Part shown: in pieces, positions 16,714-26,128 of the stretch | Numbering within the stretch: position 1 is the first letter of the stretch | Layout: each line of letters starts with the position of its first letter | Assembly (NCBI RefSeq): GCF_000379525.1 | Contig: NZ_KB902520.1 | Location: 93,024 to 157,023, forward strand | Origin: Lamprocystis purpurea DSM 4197 | Lineage (GTDB): Bacteria > Pseudomonadota > Gammaproteobacteria > Chromatiales > Chromatiaceae | Reading direction: 5' to 3' | Length of the DNA: 64,000 nt | The notes under the pieces: generated by a model | Databases searched by the model: none | The model's input: only the letters and a program-made list of their open reading frames with translations | What the model was told of the DNA's origin: nothing | Translations under genes and position numbers: made by a program

Positions 16714-18045
16714 ATGAATGAGCCGATCCGACCGGCACCAGAAACGGCGGACCGGCTGATCCTACGCGTGATCAGCGGCTATGCGGCCCTGTTCGTCGTC
16801 TTCGGTTTTCTGGTCTCCAGTCCCACCGAAATCGGCGAGGGGTTGGTCGCGATAATGACGTCGCGCGACACCCTATTGACCGATTATTTCGGCGTCGGCG
16901 GGGTAGGCGCCGGATTCGTCAATGCGGGCCTGCTGACCCTGAGTGCGTGCCTGGTCTACTTCCTCGTGGGGGCGAGGCTCAATGGTGCGGCGGTGGCCGC
17001 ACTCTTTCTCCTGTTAGGGTTCGGCCTGTTCGGCAAGAATCTGCTCAATATCTGGTTCATCGTCTTCGGCGTGGCGTTGTACGCGCGTTTCAAGGGACAG
17101 CCATTCGCGACCCACATCAATGCCGCGTTCTTCGCAGTGGCGCTGTCGCCGGTTACCTCGGAGATCCTCTTCAGCTCCCTCTTGCCGGTTGAAGTCGCAG
17201 TGCCCCTTGGCATCGGTACCGGAGTCCTGATCGGATTCATCCTGCCGCCGGTGGCGGCCCAGGTGTTCAAGGCCCAGATGGGCTTCGCGCTCTATAACAT
17301 GGGATTTGCCGCGGGCCTGGTCGGGATCTTGATCGTTGCCTTATACAAATCCTACGGGTTCGTACCGGACCCCGTGCTCATCTGGACCACCGGGAACAAT
17401 CTTCTGCTGGGAAGTTTCGTCGGGTTTGTGTTGGCGACCATGCTGGCGATCGGACTCCTGCTGGATCGACACGCGCCCTGCGGCTTTGCGCGGATCCTGC
17501 GCGAATCCGGCCAGGCGCCAACCGACTTCATCGCCATCGGCGGGTTCGGCGCGACCTTGATCAATATGGCGCTGAGCGGGGCGATCGGGCTGGCCTACGT
17601 CCTGGCCGTGGGCGGTGACCTGAACGGCCCGGTGATCGGGGCGCTGTTGTCGATCATGGGGTTCGCAGCGTTCGGCAAGCACCCGAAGAACCTCGTGCCG
17701 ATCATCATCGGTGTCGTCCTGGGCTCGCTGGCAAAGCCGTGGCACTTGGCTGACCCCTCCATCCTGCTCGCCGCGCTCTTCGGCACCAACCTGGCGCCGA
17801 TCGCCGGACGCTTCGGTTGGGGCTGGGGCATCGCCGCGGGCTTTTTGCACTCGTCAGCGGTGCTCAGCGTGGGTGTGATGCACGGCGGACTGAATCTATA
17901 CAACAACGGCTTCGCAGCCGGGATCGTCGCCACCGTTCTGGTTCCCATCATCATCGCGGTGCAATCCGGCAGGGCGCCGGTCGAACCGCCGCTTTGCCAG
18001 CCATCCGGCGCCTCGGGACGGCGCGTCGATGACGGTGATGCATGA
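16714..18045 (+). CDS. DUF1576 integral membrane protein
   Basis: The protein (443 residues from 16714) is hydrophobic throughout, with about twelve predicted helices and duplicated motifs: LLGFGLFGKNLLNIWFIVFG in the first half and LLSIMGFAAFGKHPKNLVP in the second, and NNGFAAGIVATVLVP near the end, which mark the DUF1576 family. The internal duplication suggests a transporter or channel of inverted repeats; no substrate is established. The ATG at 16684 is an alternative start, but it abuts a Pho-box candidate. Lying between a Na/Pi cotransporter and a pstS, it may take part in phosphate-related transport; that is inference from context. Confidence 0.7.
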   Translation: MNEPIRPAPETADRLILRVISGYAALFVVFGFLVSSPTEIGEGLVAIMTSRDTLLTDYFGVGGVGAGFVNAGLLTLSACLVYFLVGARLNGAAVAALFLLLGFGLFGKNLLNIWFIVFGVALYARFKGQPFATHINAAFFAVALSPVTSEILFSSLLPVEVAVPLGIGTGVLIGFILPPVAAQVFKAQMGFALYNMGFAAGLVGILIVALYKSYGFVPDPVLIWTTGNNLLLGSFVGFVLATMLAIGLLLDRHAPCGFARILRESGQAPTDFIAIGGFGATLINMALSGAIGLAYVLAVGGDLNGPVIGALLSIMGFAAFGKHPKNLVPIIIGVVLGSLAKPWHLADPSILLAALFGTNLAPIAGRFGWGWGIAAGFLHSSAVLSVGVMHGGLNLYNNGFAAGIVATVLVPIIIAVQSGRAPVEPPLCQPSGASGRRVDDGDA

Positions 18046-18264
18046 CCGGGACCGCCTGCCGCGGCCCGCCTGGCGACGGCGGCGCGGTGAGGCTCGCCCG
18101 ATGCTCAAGCGACCCCCGCTGTCGCCCGATGATGGGAACGGGCTCAGGAACTGACCACGCGCTCGGTTCACGACTCCGTAACACCGCGGTGGGATGATCC
18201 ACACGCGGCGTCTCGGACGCCGCGTGAGACCCCGTCGCAACCCCTCTAGTCAGGAGCACTCAGC

Positions 18265-19296
18265 ATGCATCTGCATCGTATCGGCGCGGCCGCGCTCGCC
18301 TTGGCCCTCAGCTTACTGCTCAGCCTGCCGGCGCAGGCGCAGCAGGTCCGGATCAACGGCGGCGGGGCGAGCTTCCCGTTCCCGCTCTACTCGGCGTGGT
18401 TTCGTCACTTCAATCGGGAGAATCGGGGGATACGGATCAACTACCAGTCGGTCGGCAGCGGCACCGGCGTGCGCAACGTCATCAACCGCACCTTCGATTT
18501 TGGCGCCAGCGACGCGGCCATGACCGACGAGGAGATGGCCCAAGTGCGCGGCGGGGTGCTGGTGCTGCCCATGACGGCCGGTGAGATCGTGCTCGCCTAC
18601 AACCTGCCGGGGATCGACAATGTGCGGCTGCCGCGCGCCGTCTACCCGCTGATCTTCTCCGGTGAGATCACCAACTGGAGCGATCCGCGGATCGCCGCGG
18701 CCAATCCTGGCGTGACCCTCCCCGACCGGACGATCCGGGTCGTGCGGCGGTCCGATTCCTCGGGCACCACCTTCGTCTTCACCCAACACCTGAGCGCCAT
18801 CAATGAGTCCTTCCGCACGCGGGTGGGGACCGGCACCTCGGTGTCCTGGCCGAACCAGCCGAATATCATCGGCGCACCGCGCAACGATGGCGTCACCGCC
18901 ACCGTCAACCAGACGGTGGGTTCGATCGGTTATATCGAGTATTTCTTCGCCACCTCGACCAACGCTCAGGTGGCAATGTTGGAGAATGCCGCCGGTCAGT
19001 TCGTCGCGCCCAGCGACGAGTCCGGCCAGGCGGCCCTGGCCGGCGCGGACCTCACGGGCAAGGACCTGCGCATCTGGGTGACGGACCCCGCTGACCCGGC
19101 GGCCTACCCGATCGTCACCTTTACCTGGATGCTGTTCTTCCGCGAGCACGGCAACGAACGGATCAGTGCGGCCCTGCGCGACTTCGTCACCTGGGCGCTG
19201 GCGGATGGTCAGGGAATGGCGGCCGACCTCGGCTACATCCCGATGCCGAAGGCCGTCGTGGAGCGCGTTCAGGCGGAGATCCCCAACATCCGCTAG
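18265..19296 (+). CDS. PstS-type phosphate-binding protein, third copy
   Basis: A 343-residue periplasmic binding protein with signal peptide (cleavage near SLPAQA-Q) and the PstS loops NGGGASFPFPLYSAWF, YQSVGSGTGVRN and RRSDSSGTTFVFTQHL. It resembles the first PstS of this window more than the second in these loops. AGGAG lies 8 bases before the ATG. It stands alone, 11 kb from pstCAB, with no permease beside it, so it may serve the distant Pst channel or act as a sensor or scavenger. A large palindrome follows its stop. Confidence 0.9.
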   Translation: MHLHRIGAAALALALSLLLSLPAQAQQVRINGGGASFPFPLYSAWFRHFNRENRGIRINYQSVGSGTGVRNVINRTFDFGASDAAMTDEEMAQVRGGVLVLPMTAGEIVLAYNLPGIDNVRLPRAVYPLIFSGEITNWSDPRIAAANPGVTLPDRTIRVVRRSDSSGTTFVFTQHLSAINESFRTRVGTGTSVSWPNQPNIIGAPRNDGVTATVNQTVGSIGYIEYFFATSTNAQVAMLENAAGQFVAPSDESGQAALAGADLTGKDLRIWVTDPADPAAYPIVTFTWMLFFREHGNERISAALRDFVTWALADGQGMAADLGYIPMPKAVVERVQAEIPNIR

Positions 19297-19338
19297 CGGG
19301 TCGGGCAGCGTTCCGGCCGGCGCCGGGGCGTCGCCCAC

Positions 19339-19410
19339 TGGAGGTCGAGGCGTTAGCCGGACCGGGCCGCGCAGACGCGATGTCGACCGGCTGAAGCCTC
19401 GACCTCCGGT
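19339..19410. repeat. long palindrome after third pstS
   Basis: GGAGGTCGAGGC-G-T-AGCCGG and its imperfect inverse CCGGCTGAAGCCTCGACCTCC face each other across about 30 bp. It could act as a terminator-like or REP structure, though no T-run follows. The rest of 19297-19693 shows no gene I can support; a minus-strand frame (19464-19680) has some protein-like runs such as YPGDEHIKGYKGADRAEV and may be a gene relic. Confidence 0.45.
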
Positions 19411-19693
19411 ATTCTAGGGGCCGGAATGACGATCAAGGCCTGCCTGACCTTCCTGTTGCCAATTCACTGCAAGGCCGACGGGGCGGCCTGAGCGGTGGCG
19501 ATATCCCCGATCGCGGCCTTCTTGCGATTACCCAACGGTGCGTCGATCTTGCCTTTTACCTCGGCCCGGTCAGCGCCTTTGTAGCCCTTGATGTGCTCGT
19601 CGCCTGGGTAGCGGGACTGCGACCGGGGGAGGTGCCAGTACAGCCCGAAGTGCGACCCGGCAGTCCGCCATCCAGGCTTGGCACCCCGAGTCG

Positions 19694-20665
19694 CTAAAGC
19701 ATCCGGCGCCAGTAGATTAAGACGAAGGCGACGATGACGGAGGCCAGCATGACCCCCATGACCCAGACAAACCCATTGGCATCCTCGAGCCACGGCAAGC
19801 CGCCGACGTTCATGCCGAAGATGCTGGAGATCAGGGTGATGGGCAGAAACAACGTCGCCGCAACGGAAACAAAATAGAGATTACGGTTCGTTCGTTCGGT
19901 GAGGCGTCGGTCGATCTCTTCGTTCAGCAGCCGCGCCCGCTCCTGCACGAGTTCGAGATCTTGAGTTACCGACGACAGCGCCCGGCCCAACCTGACCAGA
20001 TCCTTGGACGCCAGCCCGTCCCACCAGGGCGGAAGATGTCCCGGAAGGTCGCGCAGGGCATGGCCGTCGGCGCTGACTTGGCGTCGCAACCGAGCCATTG
20101 CCAGGCGATGCTGTCCGAAATTCATCTCGTAATCGCGACCAGAGAATACACGATCTTCGGCATCATCGATCAGATCGCCATACTTGGCGACCATCTTCTG
20201 GAACGTTGCGAGCAAATGGCCCAATAGACGGTTGAGTAAGGCCGCGGTGGTCTCGATCCGCACCCCGCGGTCAAGGTCCCCGTGTAACAGGCCCACCGCT
20301 GAGATCGTATGATGCCGCCCAGTCACCAAGCAGGTCTGATCGGCGTAGAAGCGAAAAGCGCCGAATTCTTCGGGATTGTCGGCAAGGACGTCCGATAAGA
20401 CTCCGGCGATGGTGCGCCCGGTCGCTTCAATGCGGGTATTGTGTTCACTCGACAGGAGGAAATCCCGGCTTTCCGGACTGAGCCAGGCGCAGGCATTGAC
20501 CCACTCGACGGCACGCCGATCGTTAAGGTTGAAATGTAACCAGACGCAACCTTCGGGTGGCTGCAGCGCACTGAGCGCATGGAGATCAAGGGCGGCGGCT
20601 GGTCCTTGCGACTGAAGTTGAAAGCCGAAGATGAGTCCCCCGTCATCGTGCAGATCGACGCCCAT
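19694..20665 (-). CDS. zntB: CorA-family zinc transporter ZntB
   Basis: The 323-residue protein is a CorA-superfamily pentameric transporter: a cytoplasmic alpha/beta N-terminal domain (EGCVWLHFNLNDRRAVEWV), long helices (residues about 150-260), then two C-terminal membrane helices joined by the signature GMNVGGLPW. The GMN-V-GG form, rather than GMN-FE/MP, marks ZntB, known for moving Zn2+ across the inner membrane. It ends YWRRML, a short basic tail normal for the family. It is convergent with nothing obvious and is probably monocistronic. Confidence 0.85.
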   Translation of the reverse strand: MGVDLHDDGGLIFGFQLQSQGPAAALDLHALSALQPPEGCVWLHFNLNDRRAVEWVNACAWLSPESRDFLLSSEHNTRIEATGRTIAGVLSDVLADNPEEFGAFRFYADQTCLVTGRHHTISAVGLLHGDLDRGVRIETTAALLNRLLGHLLATFQKMVAKYGDLIDDAEDRVFSGRDYEMNFGQHRLAMARLRRQVSADGHALRDLPGHLPPWWDGLASKDLVRLGRALSSVTQDLELVQERARLLNEEIDRRLTERTNRNLYFVSVAATLFLPITLISSIFGMNVGGLPWLEDANGFVWVMGVMLASVIVAFVLIYWRRML

Positions 20666-20874
20666 TACGACTATTTACTCCCATCGCCGGCTCGGTCGGA
20701 CTCGCGCCGCACACGGGCAGGAAATCCCACTAGTTACACAGAAGTATCCAACTCGCTGTCCCGGTCGTCAAGAAGGGAGACAAGCGCCGTGGTATTGTCA
20801 TCGACACCTGTCGGCAACGTCAGCACGCGCCCTGGACCCATCTGGTCAAGGCCATCGCTGACCAGCGCTAGGGA

Positions 20875-21570
20875 TTGCCGGCTGGCCCCGCTGCGGCAGG
20901 CGGGGGTCTGAACGGTTACTTTCGATTGCCTTTGCCGGATGCGTTCTATGCAGCGGTGTGCGCGGACACTTGGCGGCTGGATGCCCGCAGTGGCCTTGAC
21001 GGCGCTGCGCTCGGCCAGGAACTGGTTCGTTGTGCCACCCTGGCGCCCTCCAGCCACAACACCCAGTGCTGGAAGTTCGCGCTGGAGGGCAACGGCCGAT
21101 CCATCGCGATCCTGCCCGATCTGGCGCGTCGCTGCCCGGCGGTGGACCCGGACGATCACCACCTCTTCGTTTCGCTGGGTTGTGCCGCCGAGAACCTGAT
21201 CCAGGCCGCGCTGGCCCGCGGTCTCACGGGTGATGTGCGGTTCGACCCGGCAAGCGACGCGGTGCGCGTGGCGCTCGAACCCACACGCGCGCAGTCCTCA
21301 TCCCTGTTCATGGTGTTCGTCGGCCAGTCGGCCGACAAGGCGCACTGGGTAGACGTCGGGCGCTGCTACGAGCGGTTCGCGCTACAGGCAACGGCACTGG
21401 GCATTCGCAATGCCTTCTTGAACCAGCCCGTCGAGGTTCGATCGCTGCGGCCGCAGTTCGCCGCCGCGATCGGACTGGCTGATCAGCGCCCCGACCTGGT
21501 GGTGCGCTTCGGCCGTGGCCCGACGATGCCATCGTCACTGCGCCGACCTGTTCAGGCCGTGATGTTCTAA
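20875..21570 (+). CDS. Acg-type nitroreductase-fold protein with internal gap
   Basis: The product resembles Acg/nitroreductase-fold flavoproteins: TLAPSSHNTQCWKF (FMN-binding start), DPDDHHLFVSLGCAAENL, then FALQATALGIRNAFLNQPVEV and DLVVRFGRGP near the end. Relatives are usually over 300 residues; this one is about 230. The missing part lies in the middle: RVALEPTRAQSS joins directly to SLFMVFVGQSADKAHWVDVG, so about 100 residues with the lid helices appear deleted in frame. The 5' end is also unclear: the TTG at 20875 lacks a good ribosome-binding site. It may be a decaying gene or a shortened functional form. Confidence 0.65.
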   Translation: MPAGPAAAGGGLNGYFRLPLPDAFYAAVCADTWRLDARSGLDGAALGQELVRCATLAPSSHNTQCWKFALEGNGRSIAILPDLARRCPAVDPDDHHLFVSLGCAAENLIQAALARGLTGDVRFDPASDAVRVALEPTRAQSSSLFMVFVGQSADKAHWVDVGRCYERFALQATALGIRNAFLNQPVEVRSLRPQFAAAIGLADQRPDLVVRFGRGPTMPSSLRRPVQAVMF

Positions 21571-21648
21571 AGCTCCAATCGATTAAGCCAGTTGCGAATT
21601 GAGTCACCTTCCGGCGCTTTGGTTTTGAGTGTGCGTGGTCGGACGGCA

Positions 21649-22386
21649 TCAATCGATCGCATAGGCCTCCACGATCACGTACTGCGGGTCCTCGCTGCCT
21701 TGGTCATAGACGAAGATCAGCGGCTTGGCGGCGGTCGCGATGGCCTCGTGCGCGGCGGCGCAGACGGCGCCGAGGCGCACCGAGCCGTCCGGCGCCCATT
21801 GCGCGTTGCGGCTGCGCGACATGCGCACGTCGGCGTACCAGTCATCCTTGTGCCCCGACTGAGCGCCGGTCCAGTGGTCATCCTTCGGGCGCGTGCCGCC
21901 CTGCCAAACGTCCACCGCGAGACCGACGCGGTAGCCGTGCGACCAAACGTCCTTGAGTTCCTTCGGCGCCTTGTCGTCGCCGCAGACCTTGACCGGATTG
22001 GCGGTGGCCTTGGCGCCGGCCTTGGGGGCGATATCGATCAGCGCCCAATCGGTCTTGGCCTCCTTGATCACCCCCTTGTTCTGGGCGAGCTTGACGATGA
22101 CCGGCTGGCCGGCCAGTTGCAGCAGCTTCGGCCAGTTGTCGGCACCGGCCGAGAAGTTGATCAGGGTGTCGCCGGCCAGGCACGTGGACTCCACCGACTT
22201 CTCGGCGCTGCTGAACCAGCCCTCGTTGCTGCCTTTGAACGAGGTCTTCATCAGGTCGCAGTTCAGGATGCGCGCGACGGGCGCCGAGCCGGCCAGCGCG
22301 ATCCCGGTGGTGTCGAAGGTGCCGGCCAGCAGCGGGACGGCGGCGATCAGGAACAGGGCGGATGCGATGGTGGTGGACCGTTTCAT
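21649..22386 (-). CDS. secreted hypothetical protein
   Basis: I do not recognise the family. The 245-residue protein has a signal peptide (MKRSTTIASALFLIAAVPLLAG) and a soluble mature part with four or more Cys (ILNCDLM, VESTCLAG, VKVCGDD, GAVCAAA), which may form two disulfides in the periplasm. Aromatic and Lys/Asp-rich runs (KDDHWTGAQSGHKDDWYADV) suggest a globular fold. AAAGGAAA lies 8 bases before the ATG at 22386; a GTG one codon upstream is the alternative. It is divergent from the VWA operon, and they share a 379-bp intergenic region with a Pho-box candidate. Confidence 0.6.
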   Translation of the reverse strand: MKRSTTIASALFLIAAVPLLAGTFDTTGIALAGSAPVARILNCDLMKTSFKGSNEGWFSSAEKSVESTCLAGDTLINFSAGADNWPKLLQLAGQPVIVKLAQNKGVIKEAKTDWALIDIAPKAGAKATANPVKVCGDDKAPKELKDVWSHGYRVGLAVDVWQGGTRPKDDHWTGAQSGHKDDWYADVRMSRSRNAQWAPDGSVRLGAVCAAAHEAIATAAKPLIFVYDQGSEDPQYVIVEAYAID

Positions 22387-22663
22387 CACGGGTTTCCTTT
22401 AAGCAATGTGTTGGTGTGGGTATCGGTTGGCCGGACTGCTGCCGGCAAGAGGGGATCAAGTTCCGGCGGGACTCTTGCGCGACAGGCGAAACGCGCCGGC
22501 AACTCCGGGGTTTCCCGAGGACAGCCAATGCGTATCCTGGCGGAGTCTAGTCTAACCGCGATTGGTTGCGCCTTTGATACCGGGACTGGGCGGGTCCGCC
22601 GTTAGGTCAAGACGCAAGACTGCGCCAACGCGGGCGACAGAGCCGCCAAGACGGCCTGCCGGA

Positions 22664-22694
22664 CCGTTACAACGCTGTCACATCTTCCTGTCAC
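22664..22694 (+). promoter_or_regulatory. candidate Pho box before the VWA/solute-binding operon
   Basis: CCGTTAC (22664) and CTGTCAC (22675) are 11 bp apart; a second perfect CTGTCAC follows at 22688, 13 bp later rather than 11. The half-sites match PhoB consensus well, the last spacing does not. It lies 71 bp before the first gene of the operon. The rest of 22387-22765 holds nothing else I can support. Confidence 0.5.
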
Positions 22695-22765
22695 ACTTGC
22701 GCCTAAGTCTACGCGGAATCCGCGTGGCCCCGCCCGTCTATCCATCCATCGGCTTCGGAGGTCTC

Positions 22766-24550
22766 ATGTTCACGGACCTGTCGCGAACCCCGTTCGCCGC
22801 CGCCCTGGCGGTCTCGCTCCTTGGTCTTGCTCCCGGTGCCGCCTCCGCGGCGGAGGTGGAGAACCGCTGTACTCCGACGCCGAACCAGGTCGTGGTGCGC
22901 TTCACCTACGGCTCCGAGAAAGCACCCTGGATCCACGAGGTCACCGACGCCTTCAACCGGCAGGGCGAGCAGACCGCCTCCGGCAAGACCATCTGCGTCC
23001 ATGCCATCCCCAAGGGGTCCGGCGATGCGGTCAACGAGATCAAGAACGGTCAGGCCGGCCCCGACGAGGTCCACGCCACCAGTCCGGCCTCGGACCTCTA
23101 TGTGAACCTGATCAATTTCGAGTCGACCGAAACGCAGGGCCAGGACCTGCTGAAGGTCGAGGGCTTTCTGGTCTCATCCCCGGTGGTGATCGCCGTATGG
23201 GAGCCGGTGCTCGCCAAGCTGGGCCCGGCCGATCAGGTGGGTTGGGCCGAGGTCTTCAAGCGCTCGGCCGCGGGCGGCTTCCGCTATGGTCAGACCAGCC
23301 CGGAGAGTTCCAACAGCGGGCTGTCGGCCCTGGTTGCCCAGTTCTATGCGGGGGCCGAAGCGGAGGCCGGACGGTCGGTGCCGCGCCTGTCGCTCGCCAA
23401 GGTCGAGGATCCCAAGGTCCGCGCATTCGTCGCCAAGGTCCACGAGAGCGTCATCCATTACGGCCGCTCCACCGGCTTCTATGCCGAGAAGATGCGGGCC
23501 GGCGGCCCCCAGTACGCGGATGCGGTGGTGCTCTATGAGAGCGACGTGATCCAGGCCAACCAGTACATCCGTGACCAGGGACTCAAGTTCCCCAAGCTGC
23601 TGGCGGTCTACCCCAAGGAGGGTACCTTCGCCACCAATCACCCCTTCGCCATCGTCAAGCGCGATTGGGTGGACGCGGATGAGGAGGATGGCGCCAAGCG
23701 CTACTTCGCCTTCCTGATGTCCCCCCAGACTCAGGCCAAGGCGCTGCAATACGGGTTCCGTCCGAGCGTTGCCCTCGATATGGACCCGAAGATCTATGCC
23801 ATGGTGTGGAGCCCGGACCATGGGGTGCAGCCATTCGAGACGGTGCACAATTTCCTCGCCACACCCGGCGGCAACGTGGTCAAGGCCGCCCGCGATGCCT
23901 TCCGCGCGATCAAGAACAAGTCCCAGGTCGTGCTGGTGATCGACCGCTCCGGCAGCATGGACACCAAGTTGCGCGACAACGAGCGCGGGGTGGAGCGCTC
24001 GCGGATGGAGATGGCGGTGGAGAGTGCGAACCTGCTCGCCGGAACCCTCCAGGACAAGGACCGCCTCTCCCTGCTGCTCTATGACTATCAGGTCCAGTAT
24101 TCCGATTTGACGCCCAAGGGCCAGCCGATCGCCATGGATGCGGCCGGCAAGGCGCGCCTGACGGAGGCGCTCGCCAAGATTCGCCCGGCGGGCGGCACCG
24201 CCATGCGCTCGGCCATCGCCACCGCCTGGACCGACCTCTGTCAGGCGATCAAGGCCGACCCGTCGGACCGGTCGATCCGCGTCCTGGTGGTCCTGACCGA
24301 TGGGGTCGACAATGCCTCGAAGGTCTCGGATGCCGACCTGATCCGGCAGATCGGCTTCGCCCAGGGTGACGGCCGCGGTGGTTATCTGGGCGATCCGGCC
24401 TGCAAGATCCCGGTCTTCGGCGTCGCCTTCGGCGGCCAGGCGGACGACGCGCCGCTCAAGGCCGTCAGTGCCGCCGCCGGCGGCGAGACGCGCCGCGGGG
24501 ACTCCGCGGAGATCCGCGAGATCTTCAAGCGCTTCAGCGAACTCCTGTGA
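22766..24550 (+). CDS. secreted solute-binding protein fused to a VWA domain
   Basis: The 594-residue protein has a signal peptide (to about GAASAAE), a periplasmic solute-binding domain like SBP_bac_11 (about residues 45-370: FTYGSEKAPWIHEVTDAF, ATSPASDLYV, GQTSPESSNSGLSALV) and a C-terminal von Willebrand A domain (about 390-590). The metal-ion-dependent adhesion site is intact: VIDRSGSMD, GGTAMRSAIA and VLTDGVDN. VWA domains bind protein partners through a metal ion; the front domain should bind a ligand. GGAG precedes the ATG at 22766. A related binding protein without VWA follows 26 bp later, so the two may act as receptor and partner. Confidence 0.8.
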   Translation: MFTDLSRTPFAAALAVSLLGLAPGAASAAEVENRCTPTPNQVVVRFTYGSEKAPWIHEVTDAFNRQGEQTASGKTICVHAIPKGSGDAVNEIKNGQAGPDEVHATSPASDLYVNLINFESTETQGQDLLKVEGFLVSSPVVIAVWEPVLAKLGPADQVGWAEVFKRSAAGGFRYGQTSPESSNSGLSALVAQFYAGAEAEAGRSVPRLSLAKVEDPKVRAFVAKVHESVIHYGRSTGFYAEKMRAGGPQYADAVVLYESDVIQANQYIRDQGLKFPKLLAVYPKEGTFATNHPFAIVKRDWVDADEEDGAKRYFAFLMSPQTQAKALQYGFRPSVALDMDPKIYAMVWSPDHGVQPFETVHNFLATPGGNVVKAARDAFRAIKNKSQVVLVIDRSGSMDTKLRDNERGVERSRMEMAVESANLLAGTLQDKDRLSLLLYDYQVQYSDLTPKGQPIAMDAAGKARLTEALAKIRPAGGTAMRSAIATAWTDLCQAIKADPSDRSIRVLVVLTDGVDNASKVSDADLIRQIGFAQGDGRGGYLGDPACKIPVFGVAFGGQADDAPLKAVSAAAGGETRRGDSAEIREIFKRFSELL

Positions 24551-24576
24551 TCACTGCCAAGTCGAGGACGATCCCG

Positions 24577-26109
24577 ATGTCACCATCCGCGAATCCCGCG
24601 CCGACCACAGGCCGCACCAACACCGCATTCGACAGACTCGGCCGCATGGCAGCCTGCACGTTGCTGGCGTTCGCCGTCGCACTCGCCGCGCCCACGCTAC
24701 CGGCGGCCGAGAAGCTGTTCGACTTCGGCAGCCTCAACGTCGACCTGTCCAAAGTCCAGGCGAAACCCGGCGCGACCCCCGATCAAGCCGGGACCCCATC
24801 GGGCACGGCGGTGAAGGAGGCGCCCGCCCAGCAATTGCCGAGCACCCCGGAGAGTCCGGCCCCGGCCGTCTTGCCGCGCGACGGTCAGGAGTCGATCGGC
24901 GCCACGGTCAAGACGCAGGCGATCACGGTCAAGCCGGTGGAGGTGAGCGCGGCCAAAGCCGGGCAGCAGCAGGTGAACTATCCGGTGCCGGAAGACCGGC
25001 AGGTGATCGAGGTCAAGATCGCCGCCGGCTCCGAGAAGAAGGACTGGTTCGAGGAGGCCGCCCGGCGCTTCATGGCCGACCCCAGCCTCAACAGCATCGA
25101 CGGCAAGCCCATCCGGCTCACCATCGACAAGATCGGCTCGACCGAGTCCGCGACCCTGCTGGCCGGCGGCAAGACCATGCACGGCGGGCGCAATGAGTAT
25201 CAGGTGTGGGCCCCCGCCTCCAGCATCTTCCGCGGTGTGGTGGAGGACGCCTTCACCGGCGGCAAGCTGTTCGAGACCGATGACTCGGTGGCGCGCAGCC
25301 CGATGGTCTTCGTCACCTGGGAGCCGGTGCAGCAGGCGATCGATCAGAAGCTCCAGAAGTCGATGAGCTTCGATACGCTTACCGAGATTTTCTCCCGCGA
25401 GTTGGGCGGCGACAAGATCGACCCGAATGGGCGCAACTTCCAATTCGGCTTCACCCGCCCGCAGGACTCCAACAGCGGCGCGGTCGCCCTGATCACGATG
25501 GCCTACGAGTTCTTCGCCAAGGACCGGGCGTACTACAAGATCCGGCTGGATGACTTGAAGAACCCCGACTTCCAAGCCTATCTGGCCTTCATGAAATATC
25601 TGTCGGACCAGACCAAGGACAGCACCGGCAAGCTCGCCGAGCCGCTGATGCAGGCCGGTTACGGGGGCCAGCCGTTGTCCAGCGTCTATGTGTACGAGAA
25701 CCTGGGTGTGAAGCTCGCTTTCATCCGCAAGGCCAATGACCCGGCCGGGGCCAAGCCGGTGATCCGTTATCCCAAGTACAATCTCATCTCGGATCATCCC
25801 TATTACACTCTGCGTCACGGCAATTCCCAGGCCCAGGTCGAGGCCGCGCGGCGCTTCAAGGACTTCCTGCTGACCCGCGACATCCAACTCCTGGCCCTGC
25901 AAAAGGAGGGCTTCCGCCCGGTCAGTACCCAAATCTCCAACCAGGAGATGAACGACGTGCTGGGCGGCGATTTCGTGACCGAGAACGGACTGGTGCCGGA
26001 CCTGATCAAGGCCTCCCAGATCCTCATCCCGGCCCAGAGCGGCGAGGTCATCATGGCCCTGATCCGCACCTACCAGGGGCTTGGGGACCCGGTCGGACCC
26101 AACTTCTGA
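24577..26109 (+). CDS. secreted solute-binding protein (SBP_bac_11-like)
   Basis: The 510-residue protein has a signal or anchor sequence (TLLAFAVALAAPTLPAAE), a proline-rich linker to about residue 140, then a binding domain like that of the preceding gene: IAAGSEKKDWFEEAARRF, VWAPASSIFRGVVEDAF, FGFTRPQDSNSGAVALI and a C-terminal run EAARRFKDFLLTRDIQ. It lacks the VWA domain. AGGA lies 8 bases before the ATG at 24577; a GTG overlapping the upstream stop is the alternative. The ligand is unknown. The long linker suggests that the domain sits away from the membrane. Confidence 0.75.
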   Translation: MSPSANPAPTTGRTNTAFDRLGRMAACTLLAFAVALAAPTLPAAEKLFDFGSLNVDLSKVQAKPGATPDQAGTPSGTAVKEAPAQQLPSTPESPAPAVLPRDGQESIGATVKTQAITVKPVEVSAAKAGQQQVNYPVPEDRQVIEVKIAAGSEKKDWFEEAARRFMADPSLNSIDGKPIRLTIDKIGSTESATLLAGGKTMHGGRNEYQVWAPASSIFRGVVEDAFTGGKLFETDDSVARSPMVFVTWEPVQQAIDQKLQKSMSFDTLTEIFSRELGGDKIDPNGRNFQFGFTRPQDSNSGAVALITMAYEFFAKDRAYYKIRLDDLKNPDFQAYLAFMKYLSDQTKDSTGKLAEPLMQAGYGGQPLSSVYVYENLGVKLAFIRKANDPAGAKPVIRYPKYNLISDHPYYTLRHGNSQAQVEAARRFKDFLLTRDIQLLALQKEGFRPVSTQISNQEMNDVLGGDFVTENGLVPDLIKASQILIPAQSGEVIMALIRTYQGLGDPVGPNF

Positions 26110-26128
26110 ATCATCGAGGAACCACGAC

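Noticed and set aside
20734..20880. Possible gene remnant between zntB and the nitroreductase gene
   Set aside because: One strand reads SLALVSDGLDQMGPG..DDNTTALVSLL, like the end of a PP2C phosphatase, and the other reads KKGDKRRGIVIDT..APWTHLVKAIADQR. Both look protein-like and neither has a start, so I cannot choose.
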